Positions 1 to 8,064 of a DNA stretch of 9,042 nucleotides are shown in pieces; position 1 is the stretch's first letter; the number at the start of each line of letters is the position of its first letter. The notes beneath the pieces are model-generated. The model was not told the origin of the DNA. It saw nothing but the letters and a program-made list of their open reading frames with translations, and did no database searches. Location: assembly GCA_029266295.1 (NCBI GenBank), contig JAQSXD010000127.1, positions 1 to 9,042 of the forward strand, given 5' to 3'. A program made the position numbers and the translations under genes. Source of the stretch: Bacillota bacterium. Its GTDB lineage: Bacteria; Bacillota; Clostridia; Peptostreptococcales; Anaerovoracaceae.

Positions 1-753
1 AAAGACCAAATACACGAGCCAACTTCTGGCAACGCTGATTTTTATATTCTGATTTTTCCCGTTTATGCTTTCGATGCGCCTGGTTTGATTTATCGTTGGG
101 TCGAAGCACAAAAGGGAGATTTGTCGGGTAAGGAGGCTGCGGTGATTTCAGTGTCCGGAGGGGGAGAAGTGTGGCCGAATACGGGATGCAGAAATGGCTG
201 CTGTAAAGCGCTGGAGAAGAAAGGGTTTACTGTTGTTTATGACAGAATGATGTGTATGCCTGCAAATTTGGCGGTCGAGTTCAATGATGATCTCGTAGCA
301 TGGACACTCCGCGCTATTCCTGATAAAGCAAAAGAAATCGTAGAGGATTTATCAGAAGGGGTAACAAAGCGCACGAAGTATTGGAAAGGCCCGCTTCGCA
401 ATTATTTAACCAAACTGGAAAATCGAAAAGGATATTTGTTTGCAAAGGATCTTATTATTACTGACGAGTGCATAAGCTGCGGCTGGTGTGCGTCACACTG
501 CCCGGTGAGCAATATTCAGATATCAGAGAAATCATCCAAACCAGTTTTTATGAATCACTGCATGGTTTGCATGCGCTGTGTTTACGGCTGTCCTGTTCGG
601 GCAATTCAGTGTAATAGCTCAGTTGTCTTTCAAAAGGGGTTTGATCTGGATGCGGTAGAAAAACGAATGGAAGGAAGAGAACTAAAGCCGGTGAAACAAT
701 GCTGCAAGGGGCTGCTTCTGGTAGGTGTTAAAAAATACCTACTGGAAAAGTGA
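1..753 (+). CDS. EFR1 family ferredoxin (flavodoxin-ferredoxin fusion), 5' partial
   Basis: The frame is open from the first base, so the real start lies upstream; a TTG at 85 is an internal leucine and has no Shine-Dalgarno sequence. The visible 250 residues begin in a flavodoxin-like half: FPVYAFDAPG (about residues 19-28) matches the flavin-binding loop region of the family, followed by a beta strand AAVISVSGGG. The C-terminal half is a bacterial 2[4Fe-4S] ferredoxin with two full C-x2-C-x2-C-x3-C-P motifs. Their cysteine codons start at 469, 478, 487 and 499, and at 559, 568, 577 and 589. EFR1 proteins are cytoplasmic electron carriers common in strict anaerobes, and their partners are mostly unknown. 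Both cluster motifs are intact, so the protein is probably functional. The gene is followed by a terminator and is not co-transcribed with the surface protein downstream. The partner enzyme cannot be named from this window. Confidence 0.88.
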   Translation, partial: KDQIHEPTSGNADFYILIFPVYAFDAPGLIYRWVEAQKGDLSGKEAAVISVSGGGEVWPNTGCRNGCCKALEKKGFTVVYDRMMCMPANLAVEFNDDLVAWTLRAIPDKAKEIVEDLSEGVTKRTKYWKGPLRNYLTKLENRKGYLFAKDLIITDECISCGWCASHCPVSNIQISEKSSKPVFMNHCMVCMRCVYGCPVRAIQCNSSVVFQKGFDLDAVEKRMEGRELKPVKQCCKGLLLVGVKKYLLEK

Positions 754-789
754 ACGGAATCATTACGATGAAATTAAATAAATCCAAGA

Positions 790-815
790 AAAAGGAGAGG
801 TACGCCTCTCCTTTT
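790..815 (+). terminator. Rho-independent terminator after the EFR1 gene
   Basis: A perfect 11-bp stem (790-800 AAAAGGAGAGG with 805-815 CCTCTCCTTTT) closes a TACG tetraloop. The 3' arm ends in four T, with a second T-rich stretch (TTCTTTT) shortly after. It lies 37 bp past the EFR1 stop codon. The A-run on the left means it could also terminate from the other strand, but no gene on that strand is seen here. Confidence 0.88.
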
Positions 816-841
816 AGAGTTCTTTTAGGTTTTAATGAGAA

Positions 842-867
842 TTGATTATGGAATGAACTCGTATAAT
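842..867 (+). promoter_or_regulatory. Candidate promoter upstream of the SLH protein gene
   Basis: A perfect TATAAT (862-867) has TTGATT (842-847) upstream, but the spacer is only 14 nt, too short for a standard sigma-A promoter, and no extended -10 TG is present. It may be a weak or regulated promoter. The alternative is an AATAAT at 905-910 just downstream of the decamer repeats, with no good -35. Which one is used cannot be decided from sequence. Confidence 0.35.
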
Positions 868-870
868 TTG

Positions 871-900
871 TCGTATTAGGTCGTAATCGGGCGAAATCGG
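871..900 (+). repeat. Three tandem imperfect decamers in the SLH gene leader
   Basis: Three in-register 10-nt units lie end to end: TCGTATTAGG, TCGTAATCGG and GCGAAATCGG. Neighbouring units match at 8 of 10 positions. A further TCGTAT occurs at 859-864, overlapping the candidate -10. The 10-bp period places each copy on the same face of the helix, as expected for an operator bound by a multimeric regulator. The third unit is followed, seven bases after its first heptamer, by AATAAT (905-910). This is an operator candidate only; no binding protein is shown. Confidence 0.5.
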
Positions 901-987
901 TAGAAATAATAACTTGGACTGGTTTGCTTCGTTATGAATCCTTTAACCCCTTAGAACCAAAAAGAGAACTAGTGAAAGGAGAAAAAT

Positions 988-3900
988 ATGAGAGCAAACA
1001 AACGAAATCGGGATAAAGTGATATCGATCTTGTTATTAATCGCTATGATGATATCCCTAATTCCGATGACTGTATTTGCAGAAAGTCCTGTTGTAACAGA
1101 TTCGACGGACCTTGATGTGTTTATGAACATTGACCCGGCCCTTGGTATTAAAACGTCGGACTTTCAAGGACTGGTGGAAGATAAGCTAAAAGCGCTTAAT
1201 GAGATTTATAAAGTTGAAAATGATACAAAATCCTACCGGTTCAAGACCTCTGCAGCGACAATTGATCCTACCGATATTACAAAATGGGAGGTATACGACC
1301 ATTATGACACTGCATGGTATCGCGACGCTGCCGAATGGTATGCGAACTTCAACGGAGATGATCCTATCCCCTCCAACTGGTATTATTATTCTATAACAGA
1401 CCAATTCACCACAGACGTGAAAGCTGCAAACGCAAAGACGAGTATTAAAACTATGCTAAGCGACAAGGCTGGAACAACTACAACCGGCACAAGCTGGGGG
1501 AATACTGCTGGGCTGAAATCCCATATTTATGCCTATAAGGAAAATGAAAAGCCCGCCATGCAGTTCTATGGCTATGGTACTGATGCCTGGGCGGACTTTT
1601 TGTACTATCCCGCAAGTGCCAGCAGCTCAAAGAGTGTAAAGTTTAACGTTGATGCGAGCAATGTGCTTCCCCATTCGCTGAAATATGCCGGATTCCTGAT
1701 CAATGCAGGAACAACGGGAACGGGGAGTTCCAAAACGATGAACGGATATGTGATTCTTTTTGAATACGGACCTCCAAATGGGACAACTCCTGCCACGTAT
1801 CTGATTGGGGCTTATCTGTATAAGCTTACCAATGTTAATGTAGATACCCTCCATCGATATGGTTTGAAAAATATTGCCAACAGTGCTACCGCGGGATGGA
1901 CAAAAATAAAAGAGGCAACCTCACCGCAGTTTTATTCAAAGAGCCATATCGAGCTTGCCATAACAAGTGACGGACTGAAGGCAACGGTACAGCAGCTAGA
2001 CGGCAGCGGCAACCTCACAGGGTCTCCCAGCTACCTGTTCGGAGCCTCGAATGCTTACCAAACACTTGCTGAAACGGGCTTCGGTGGCTTCGGACCCTAT
2101 GTGGATTATGGCGTTGTCGGCCATACCTGCCAGAATACTTCAAGCTTCCGATATTCCAACCTCGAGATGTCCTTTGCAGAAAGTCTCAGTGGCAGCTCTG
2201 CGCTGGAAGCATACCAGTTTACAGACTATCTTAATGACAGCAAACAAAAATTCTTTGTCAACTTAACTTCGCCTTCGCAGAATTATTCTGTGTATGAGGT
2301 TATGAATGATACGGACAGCGCCTTCCTCAACATGCTTGCCGCAAATGAGACTGTTCTCATTACCGATGAGCATGAAGGAACTTACTTAGAAAATACTTTG
2401 GGGGAAAATGCCAAGGATGTAAACGATATCGATGTCAGCGTTGTACAGCCATTGCTTGGTACAAATCCAAGTGAGACAGAGATTCTGGCGGCAAAGGTAG
2501 CGTGGCTGATCTACAGCTCTACCTATAATCCTGAAGAAACGCAAGTAGATCAGCCGGATTCCGTTGCCATCGCATCCCTGATGCTGCTTGATGGACCGGG
2601 ACAAGGAAGTTCATGGAATGGAGCGAAACAAGTCAATCAGATTAAAAAGGAACTGATGCAGGGGGACACACTTCGGGTTTATTTGAATCCGGACAATAGT
2701 CAAAATGCAGGGGGTCTTGCAGCAGCCTATACGCTGGCCAAGCCTGGCGGCACAACGGTACCTTTGACGCCATTCTCAGACAGCGCAAATGGAGGAAAGA
2801 ATTACTTTGTGGTCAATAAAACCGATGCAGTTGGCGATTACAAGGTAACCCTGAGCTTTACTACCGGAGGTGCCATTACCTCCGCCATACCGGCTACAGC
2901 TATCTATTCTGTGTTGACTGACAGCATATCACCCGAGACTTCGATTTCTGTTTCTGGTGCCACTGCAGCATTGACATTTACGAACACGGCTGCCACAAAG
3001 AGCGGTGAATATAAATCAAATCTTGATTCCTACGCTGTCTATATCAGTACCAGCGCTTCCAGGCCTGCTGTTGCTGACAGCCTCTATACACCCGTAACAG
3101 GAGATACGGCAAGCGTCAATGTGGCAGATGTGGCGAAAGGGCAGAGCTTGACGTTGGATGTGGGAACTACTTACTACTTCCACGTACTTCTAAAGGATGA
3201 AGCGGGTAATATCGGCCACACAGCCCAAGACTTTACCTTTGACGGGCCGCAGGTAGCCTTTACCAATCCGTCAGATAATACCTATACTGCCGATACACCA
3301 TTTACCGGCAGTGCTGTCACCTTTAGCCTGACACCGGGCAGCAGTGACATCGCAGCGTATCGCATCGGTACAGGAGCGTCTTCTCCGGTCTATGGAACGC
3401 CAGTTACTGCAGGTGAACATACGAGCATAAATTATGTGCTTCCCATCGGTGAATACAGACTTTGGATTACCGCAACCGATGAGGAAGGCAGAGACGCAGC
3501 ACCGATAAGCCTTTACGTTAATAATAAGAAACAGCAGAAATTGACAGGGACGAAAAACTATGTTCTTGAGGCAGGGATTGACAAGGAAGTTACCCTCGAC
3601 CTTACTTCTGCCAGCGTGCCTGCGCTTGCAGAGGGTGAGTCTCTTGGAGCAATTACCTATGGTGAGCCGACGGATCTCAATCATGTTATTTCACTTTCCG
3701 ATGGCGGAAAAGTGACCATAAGCAAATATGTGGGAACTGCGGCCATTCCGGTTTCAGCGGCAGAAACAGAAAGCCACCACGAGGCAACTGACGTGATTAA
3801 CGTTCGTGTTGTAAAGCCTTTCTCCGTATCCCTTGCTGCAAGCGCATATTCTACAGCAACGGGTATTACCGTTTATCCCAACTATATTGATGATGGCGGC

Positions 3901-5964
3901 TTTGGTCTTGGAAGTACGCGGGAACTCAAATACCGCAAGGTTGGTACTACCGAATGGACCACGGTCCCTGCTGCAGATTGGAGCTGGAAATCTGCATACA
4001 CCTTAGCGTTTCGTGGGCTGGATGCGGGAACGAAGTATGAGATGCAGCTTTTCGGACAGAATGCGAAAGCACAACCGACAACCTCATCCGTAATCCTGCC
4101 GTTCAAAACACCTGACGCAGCAACGCCAGGAGGCGGGCCCCAAACGGGCATCGGAACAGCAACGATAACCCTGAAGGACACTGAACCAGGAACAACGTAT
4201 GAAGTATCGATCCAAAACGGTGATGCATTGGTAGATTCCGATTTGATCCCCGGGACGGGAACGGATATTCCCCATACCTTTGAGAATCTTACCGATGGCT
4301 ACTATAATATCGTTGTGAAGACTTCTGATGAAACGGTTAGTACGTTGGTTCAGATCAAAGACGGCAAACAGATTCCTGAAAGCATCAGCATCAAGCTCAT
4401 TGGATCATCCAATGCCCGCTTCAGAATGAACGGAGACAAAAGTCCCGCCATTGCCGTTGGCAAGCTGAATGATTTGTTGAAACCGACCACCAATACCGAT
4501 GATGCTGCAGGAATGACCGTTGCTGATCAGGAGCTTATTTCCCGCGGCGGTAAAATCCTCATTGAACTGGTTTCCACTGGTCATGAAGAAACCGATGATG
4601 CAATTAAAGATGATGTAGTTAAAATAAATCAAATTAAAGGCGGTCAGACGCTGGCGATGCTGGTTGACCTTTCGCTTTTCAAGACTGTTTGGCAGCCGAA
4701 TTCTGTGACTGGCAGCGACCCATCCCGTGTGACCACGATCCCTGAGAAGCTTACGATTGCCGTTCCCCTGAGCAACATCAAGGGCAGCAATGTAAAGATC
4801 TACCGTGTCCATGGTACTGAGGATGCGCAGCTGATCCCTGAGGCGAAGCTGGATGCTGACGGAGTGACTTATGTATGGGCTGACAACTATCAGCTCGACG
4901 GGTCAGCATTGACAAAAGGAACCGCAGTCGGCTCTGCGGAATATGTGGTATTTAGTGGTGAATACGCTGTATTATATGTAGACAAATTCTCCACATATGC
5001 TGTAGGCTATACGCCTTCAAGAAGCTCCGGATCTTCCCGTCCTGCCGTGATCCAAACCGTGACGGTTGATAATCCTTCTCACGGAAAGGTTACTGGTGAT
5101 GTGACAGGGAAAAAGGCAGGAGACACCGTAACGCTTAAGGTGACTCCCGATGCTGGTTACGTACTCAGCAAACTGGATATTCGTGACGCAGACGGCAACA
5201 AGGTATCTTATACAAAGAACAGTGACGGAACTTACCGGTTCACGATGCCGGCAAGTCCAGTGACGATCAAGGCTGAATTCGAGAAACGGCAGACAGGACT
5301 GGCAGACCCATCGGCAACCGGTGTTGCAAAGTGGCTGATTACCGATGATCACATTCGTTATATGGTTGGAGATAACAATGGATACTTCAACCCAGACAAG
5401 AACATGACCAGGGCTGAAGCAGCACAGATGTTCTATAACCTTTTGCTGAACAAGGATGTCAGAGTGACTGCCTCCTTTGCCGATGTTGCAGAAGGTGCAT
5501 GGTATAAAAACGCAGTAGAGACTCTAGCTGCACTTGGGGTTGTTACCGGATATGATGGGGTATACAGCCCGAACAAAAACATCACCCGTGCAGAATTTAC
5601 TGCAATTGCAATGCGCTTTGCTATAATCAATGGGGGCAATGCATCCTTTAGCGACGTATCCAGTTCCGATTGGGCATATCAATATATTATGTCCGCAGCA
5701 GGATATGGATGGATCAATGGCTATTCTGACGGAACATACAAGCCTCAGGCACTGATTACCCGTGCAGAAGTTGTGACCATTGTAAACAACATGCTGGGAC
5801 GCAGTGCAGACAAAGAATACATTGACAACAACCTTAGCAAGCTGAAAATATTCCCCGATGTGACAAAGAGCAGCTACTGGGCTTATTATGGTATCGTGGA
5901 AGCGACAAATGCACATAAACATGAAACTGAAAATGGGAAAGAAACCTGGGCAGACATAAACTAA
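988..5964 (+). CDS. Large secreted S-layer homology (SLH) domain surface protein
   Basis: The start is ATG 988, with AAAGGAGA (975-982) at good spacing. Residues 1-31 form a signal peptide: basic N-region, hydrophobic core 11-25, and likely cleavage after VFA at 29-31. Approximate order of the 1658 residues: unassigned region 32-185; concanavalin A-like lectin fold 186-400, ending in a GFGPYVDYG-type segment; unassigned 400-545; beta-sandwich (Ig/FN3-like) modules about 548-648, 652-751, 752-848 and 849-945; FN3-like 946-1038; a Gly/Pro linker near 1045-1055; a small prealbumin-like module to about 1125; a beta-rich module 1132-1341 ending in KFSTYAVGY; Ser/Arg linker 1342-1353; an InlB B-repeat-like module 1354-1433; and three SLH modules about 1450-1490, 1496-1546 and 1552-1606. 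Each SLH module carries TRAE (1474, 1533, 1591). SLH triplets bind pyruvylated secondary wall polymer, so the protein is probably wall-anchored through its C-terminus and displays a lectin-like head. No catalytic motif was recognised, so adhesin or carbohydrate binding is inference. The gene appears monocistronic, between two terminators. Confidence 0.9.
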   Translation: MRANKRNRDKVISILLLIAMMISLIPMTVFAESPVVTDSTDLDVFMNIDPALGIKTSDFQGLVEDKLKALNEIYKVENDTKSYRFKTSAATIDPTDITKWEVYDHYDTAWYRDAAEWYANFNGDDPIPSNWYYYSITDQFTTDVKAANAKTSIKTMLSDKAGTTTTGTSWGNTAGLKSHIYAYKENEKPAMQFYGYGTDAWADFLYYPASASSSKSVKFNVDASNVLPHSLKYAGFLINAGTTGTGSSKTMNGYVILFEYGPPNGTTPATYLIGAYLYKLTNVNVDTLHRYGLKNIANSATAGWTKIKEATSPQFYSKSHIELAITSDGLKATVQQLDGSGNLTGSPSYLFGASNAYQTLAETGFGGFGPYVDYGVVGHTCQNTSSFRYSNLEMSFAESLSGSSALEAYQFTDYLNDSKQKFFVNLTSPSQNYSVYEVMNDTDSAFLNMLAANETVLITDEHEGTYLENTLGENAKDVNDIDVSVVQPLLGTNPSETEILAAKVAWLIYSSTYNPEETQVDQPDSVAIASLMLLDGPGQGSSWNGAKQVNQIKKELMQGDTLRVYLNPDNSQNAGGLAAAYTLAKPGGTTVPLTPFSDSANGGKNYFVVNKTDAVGDYKVTLSFTTGGAITSAIPATAIYSVLTDSISPETSISVSGATAALTFTNTAATKSGEYKSNLDSYAVYISTSASRPAVADSLYTPVTGDTASVNVADVAKGQSLTLDVGTTYYFHVLLKDEAGNIGHTAQDFTFDGPQVAFTNPSDNTYTADTPFTGSAVTFSLTPGSSDIAAYRIGTGASSPVYGTPVTAGEHTSINYVLPIGEYRLWITATDEEGRDAAPISLYVNNKKQQKLTGTKNYVLEAGIDKEVTLDLTSASVPALAEGESLGAITYGEPTDLNHVISLSDGGKVTISKYVGTAAIPVSAAETESHHEATDVINVRVVKPFSVSLAASAYSTATGITVYPNYIDDGGFGLGSTRELKYRKVGTTEWTTVPAADWSWKSAYTLAFRGLDAGTKYEMQLFGQNAKAQPTTSSVILPFKTPDAATPGGGPQTGIGTATITLKDTEPGTTYEVSIQNGDALVDSDLIPGTGTDIPHTFENLTDGYYNIVVKTSDETVSTLVQIKDGKQIPESISIKLIGSSNARFRMNGDKSPAIAVGKLNDLLKPTTNTDDAAGMTVADQELISRGGKILIELVSTGHEETDDAIKDDVVKINQIKGGQTLAMLVDLSLFKTVWQPNSVTGSDPSRVTTIPEKLTIAVPLSNIKGSNVKIYRVHGTEDAQLIPEAKLDADGVTYVWADNYQLDGSALTKGTAVGSAEYVVFSGEYAVLYVDKFSTYAVGYTPSRSSGSSRPAVIQTVTVDNPSHGKVTGDVTGKKAGDTVTLKVTPDAGYVLSKLDIRDADGNKVSYTKNSDGTYRFTMPASPVTIKAEFEKRQTGLADPSATGVAKWLITDDHIRYMVGDNNGYFNPDKNMTRAEAAQMFYNLLLNKDVRVTASFADVAEGAWYKNAVETLAALGVVTGYDGVYSPNKNITRAEFTAIAMRFAIINGGNASFSDVSSSDWAYQYIMSAAGYGWINGYSDGTYKPQALITRAEVVTIVNNMLGRSADKEYIDNNLSKLKIFPDVTKSSYWAYYGIVEATNAHKHETENGKETWADIN

Positions 5965-6012
5965 TTATGAACAGGCAGAAACGAAACCCTTATCAGTTGG
6001 CATAACCCTATG

Positions 6013-6050
6013 AATCCCCGATTCAGCATATTTGCTGATCGGGGATTTTA
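6013..6050 (+). terminator. Rho-independent terminator after the SLH protein gene
   Basis: A long hairpin: 6013-6022 (AATCCCCGAT) pairs with 6038-6047, then after one bulged T, 6024-6028 (CAGCA) pairs with 6033-6037 around a TATT loop. The 3' side runs into TTTTATTAA. It lies 49 bp past the stop codon and separates the surface protein gene from the two-component operon. Confidence 0.9.
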
Positions 6051-6078
6051 TTAAGGGCGGGCCGATGCCGGATTCTTC

Positions 6079-6107
6079 TTGCAGAAGTCAAGACTCTGAG
6101 CTATATT
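6079..6107 (+). promoter_or_regulatory. Candidate promoter for the two-component operon
   Basis: TTGCAG (6079-6084), a 17-nt spacer and TATATT (6102-6107) fit a sigma-A promoter with a poor -35 (three of six) and a good -10 (five of six). The terminator just upstream makes a promoter in this gap necessary. A 5-bp inverted repeat, CTTCT-TGC-AGAAG (6075-6087), overlaps the -35 and might be an operator, though so short a repeat can arise by chance. Confidence 0.45.
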
Positions 6108-6170
6108 TATAAGGTGGTCCCTGAAAACCATGGCTTGATATGAAATGGGGCTGTATATCCATCTGCAACA

Positions 6171-6177
6171 AGGGAGA
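6171..6177 (+). promoter_or_regulatory. Ribosome binding site that fixes the kinase start
   Basis: AGGGAGA lies seven bases before ATG 6184. The upstream in-frame ATG at 6145 has no purine-rich site before it, so 6184 is the preferred start and the protein begins MNVKHSLQ. Confidence 0.75.
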
Positions 6178-6183
6178 GCAAGT

Positions 6184-7953
6184 ATGAATGTGAAACACAG
6201 CCTTCAAATCTTTGACAGAAAAATAATGGGAAGAGTGCTTCTGATTATGGGGCTTATTGCCGCTGTAGTCGTCCCCTTCTATATCGTTAGAAATGCATCA
6301 CTGCCTTCGATTCCAAGAGTATCCGCTGGTCAGTTAGATCTGGCGGACTGGGACTTTGAGAAAGACGGCAATCTCTCATTGAACGGTGAGTGGGGATTTT
6401 ACTGGAATCAGTTAATAGATGGCACGGATGACAATTCTCGGGAGCTCCCCGATGCATATGTGCGGGTGCCCGATGTGTGGACGAACTATACCGTGAACGG
6501 AAGCAAGCTTCCCGGTTTCGGTTATGCAACCTACACGCTTAAGCTCTATGGACTGGACGGGATAATGGCAATGAGAATGGATCACTGCGCCACCTCCTAT
6601 GAGCTTTATATTGACGGAAAGTTGGCTGCACAAAACGGTACCATTGGAAAAAGCAGCAAGGAAGCGGTTCCATACTATGAGTCAAAGACGATTATCTTTA
6701 GACCCGAGAAAGAAGAAACAATCCTTACCCTGTATATTTCCAACTATACCTATGCAAGAGGAGGACTATGGTATCCAGTTCAGCTGGGCAGGCCCGATGC
6801 CATCGGTGACCTAAACAACAGCATCGCCGATCGGAGATCATTTATTCTCGGAAGCGTGATAACACTGATGATACTGTGCGTCTATGCCTTCCTTCTGGGA
6901 ATTCGGAAACCGTCTCTTTATTATTTTGTATTCATGTCCCTGTGTTCCGTAATCGTCGTTCTTGTTTACGGAGATTACATGCTTGTTAAGATTTTTGAAT
7001 CATTCCGGGCAGCCATTGTCCTGGAATATTTATCGATTACTCTATTTCCCATGTTTATTGCCTTATTTCTACAAAGTCTGCTTCAAAATTCAGGAAGTCT
7101 GATGCGGAAAATGATACCGGCAGTAAGCATCTCATTATTTGTTTTTACATTGGTTACGCCGATTTATATTTTTACGCAGCTGATCGTCCTTATGGAGATC
7201 TGGGCTGTGATCATTACCCTTTACCTTCTCTACTGTATTGCTAAAAGTGACAAAAAATATAAATATTCCCTGTTTTTGGGCACTGTGATCATGACTGCAG
7301 GGGGAATCGTAGACTTTTTATATCAGGCCTGTATCATCCCGGTCGGCAATATCGCTTCGGTGGGATTTTTGCTGATGCTGCTGATCTTCGGGTTTCCGCT
7401 GCTGCAGTACTACATACTTGTTGAGAGGGAGAGAACCTCAGTATTGGAACAGTCTAAGAATGCTGAGATAAGATTTTTAAGTGCGCAGATCAAACCACAT
7501 TTCCTCTACAATTCCCTTAATGCTGTCGCCAATGTCAGTGAAAAAGATGGGATGAAGGGCAGCCAGCTTATTTTGGATCTGGCAGTATTCCTTAGAAAAA
7601 AACTGGAATTTACAGACTTAAACAGAAAAGCTTCTCTGGGGATGGAGCTTGACTTTGTTGAGAAATATTTTGAAATAGAGAAGGCTAGATTTGGAGACAA
7701 GATCAAACTGGAGCTACAAATTAATGCACCCCTTGCGTGCGAAGTTCCGATCCTGGTGTTGCAGCCATTGGTAGAAAACTCGGTAAGGCATGGGATTTCA
7801 AAAAAACTCACAGGGGGTACAGTCTGGGTCAGGGCAACTGCTTTGGGGAAAAATTTATGCATAGAAGTGCAGGATGATGGAATTGGCATTGAACCGGAAA
7901 GACGAAAGGTTTTATTAGTACAGGGTGATGCGGGAGCAGGCGTAGCACTATAA
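6184..7953 (+). CDS. LytS-like sensor histidine kinase with 7TMR-DISM sensor, truncated by an in-frame stop
   Basis: As read, 589 residues. Residues 18-35 form a first membrane segment. Residues 36-215 are an extracellular jelly-roll domain like the GH2 sugar-binding fold (LSLNGEWGFYW, then VRVPDVW). Seven membrane segments follow, about 220-240, 245-268, 278-301, 313-333, 336-355, 366-388 and 394-412, matching the 7TMR-DISM type. The cytoplasmic part is His_kinase (PF06580 type): AQIKPHFLYNSLN with phospho-acceptor His439. In the HATPase, the N box is LVENSVRHG with Asn532, and the G1 box is DDGIGI (564-569). The G2 box reads GVAL and then TAA (7951-7953), where the family expects GxGLKNIHQRL. 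Past the stop the same frame gives that missing end, so an AAA-to-TAA change is the simplest explanation; the intact product would be 626 residues. Loss of the last 37 residues removes the final part of the ATP-binding fold and probably abolishes kinase activity, unless the stop is read through or is a sequence error. The gene forms an operon with the response regulator downstream. Confidence 0.85.
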   Translation: MNVKHSLQIFDRKIMGRVLLIMGLIAAVVVPFYIVRNASLPSIPRVSAGQLDLADWDFEKDGNLSLNGEWGFYWNQLIDGTDDNSRELPDAYVRVPDVWTNYTVNGSKLPGFGYATYTLKLYGLDGIMAMRMDHCATSYELYIDGKLAAQNGTIGKSSKEAVPYYESKTIIFRPEKEETILTLYISNYTYARGGLWYPVQLGRPDAIGDLNNSIADRRSFILGSVITLMILCVYAFLLGIRKPSLYYFVFMSLCSVIVVLVYGDYMLVKIFESFRAAIVLEYLSITLFPMFIALFLQSLLQNSGSLMRKMIPAVSISLFVFTLVTPIYIFTQLIVLMEIWAVIITLYLLYCIAKSDKKYKYSLFLGTVIMTAGGIVDFLYQACIIPVGNIASVGFLLMLLIFGFPLLQYYILVERERTSVLEQSKNAEIRFLSAQIKPHFLYNSLNAVANVSEKDGMKGSQLILDLAVFLRKKLEFTDLNRKASLGMELDFVEKYFEIEKARFGDKIKLELQINAPLACEVPILVLQPLVENSVRHGISKKLTGGTVWVRATALGKNLCIEVQDDGIGIEPERRKVLLVQGDAGAGVAL

Positions 7954-8064
7954 AATATCCATCAGAGAATGCAGCATCTGTATGGCACTGAATTGAAAAT
8001 ACAAAGTACACCGGGCCAAGGTACAACGGTCCGAGTAATCATATCCGGAGGAGAAATAGCATGA
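7954..8064 (+). pseudogene. Cut-off C-terminal end of the histidine kinase
   Basis: Directly after TAA 7951 the kinase frame continues as NIHQRMQHLYG and STPGQGTTVRVIIS, to TGA 8062-8064. This is the typical last helix and strands of a LytS-like HATPase domain. There is no frameshift and no further stop, and the natural end overlaps the regulator start as ATGA (8061-8064). The only in-frame ATG (7969) has no ribosome binding site, so the segment is probably not made separately. The preserved coding quality points to a very recent nonsense change or a base-call error. Confidence 0.82.
8047..8053 (+). promoter_or_regulatory. Strong ribosome binding site of the response regulator
   Basis: GGAGGAG ends seven bases before ATG 8061. 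It lies inside the original kinase reading frame, so the regulator was probably coupled translationally to the kinase. With the early stop, ribosomes leave 107 bases before this start, and the strong site allows independent initiation. Confidence 0.75.

Noticed and set aside
816..987. Riboswitch (for example c-di-GMP type) in the SLH gene leader
   Set aside because: No recognisable conserved core or paired-stem layout of a known riboswitch, and no terminator hairpin just before the start.
3271..3684. Long open frames on the - strand inside the SLH gene (also 4405-4812, 5524-5922)
   Set aside because: They lie opposite a convincing coding gene, show no domain pattern, have odd Cys/Arg-rich composition and lack ribosome binding sites.
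6145..6183. Upstream in-frame ATG as start of the kinase
   Set aside because: No ribosome binding site precedes 6145, whereas ATG 6184 has AGGGAGA at ideal spacing and gives a normal N-terminus before the first membrane segment.
7951..7953. Programmed readthrough or recoded stop in the kinase
   Set aside because: The codon is TAA followed by A, not a known leaky or selenocysteine context, and no stimulatory hairpin is evident just downstream. A mutation or base error is simpler.
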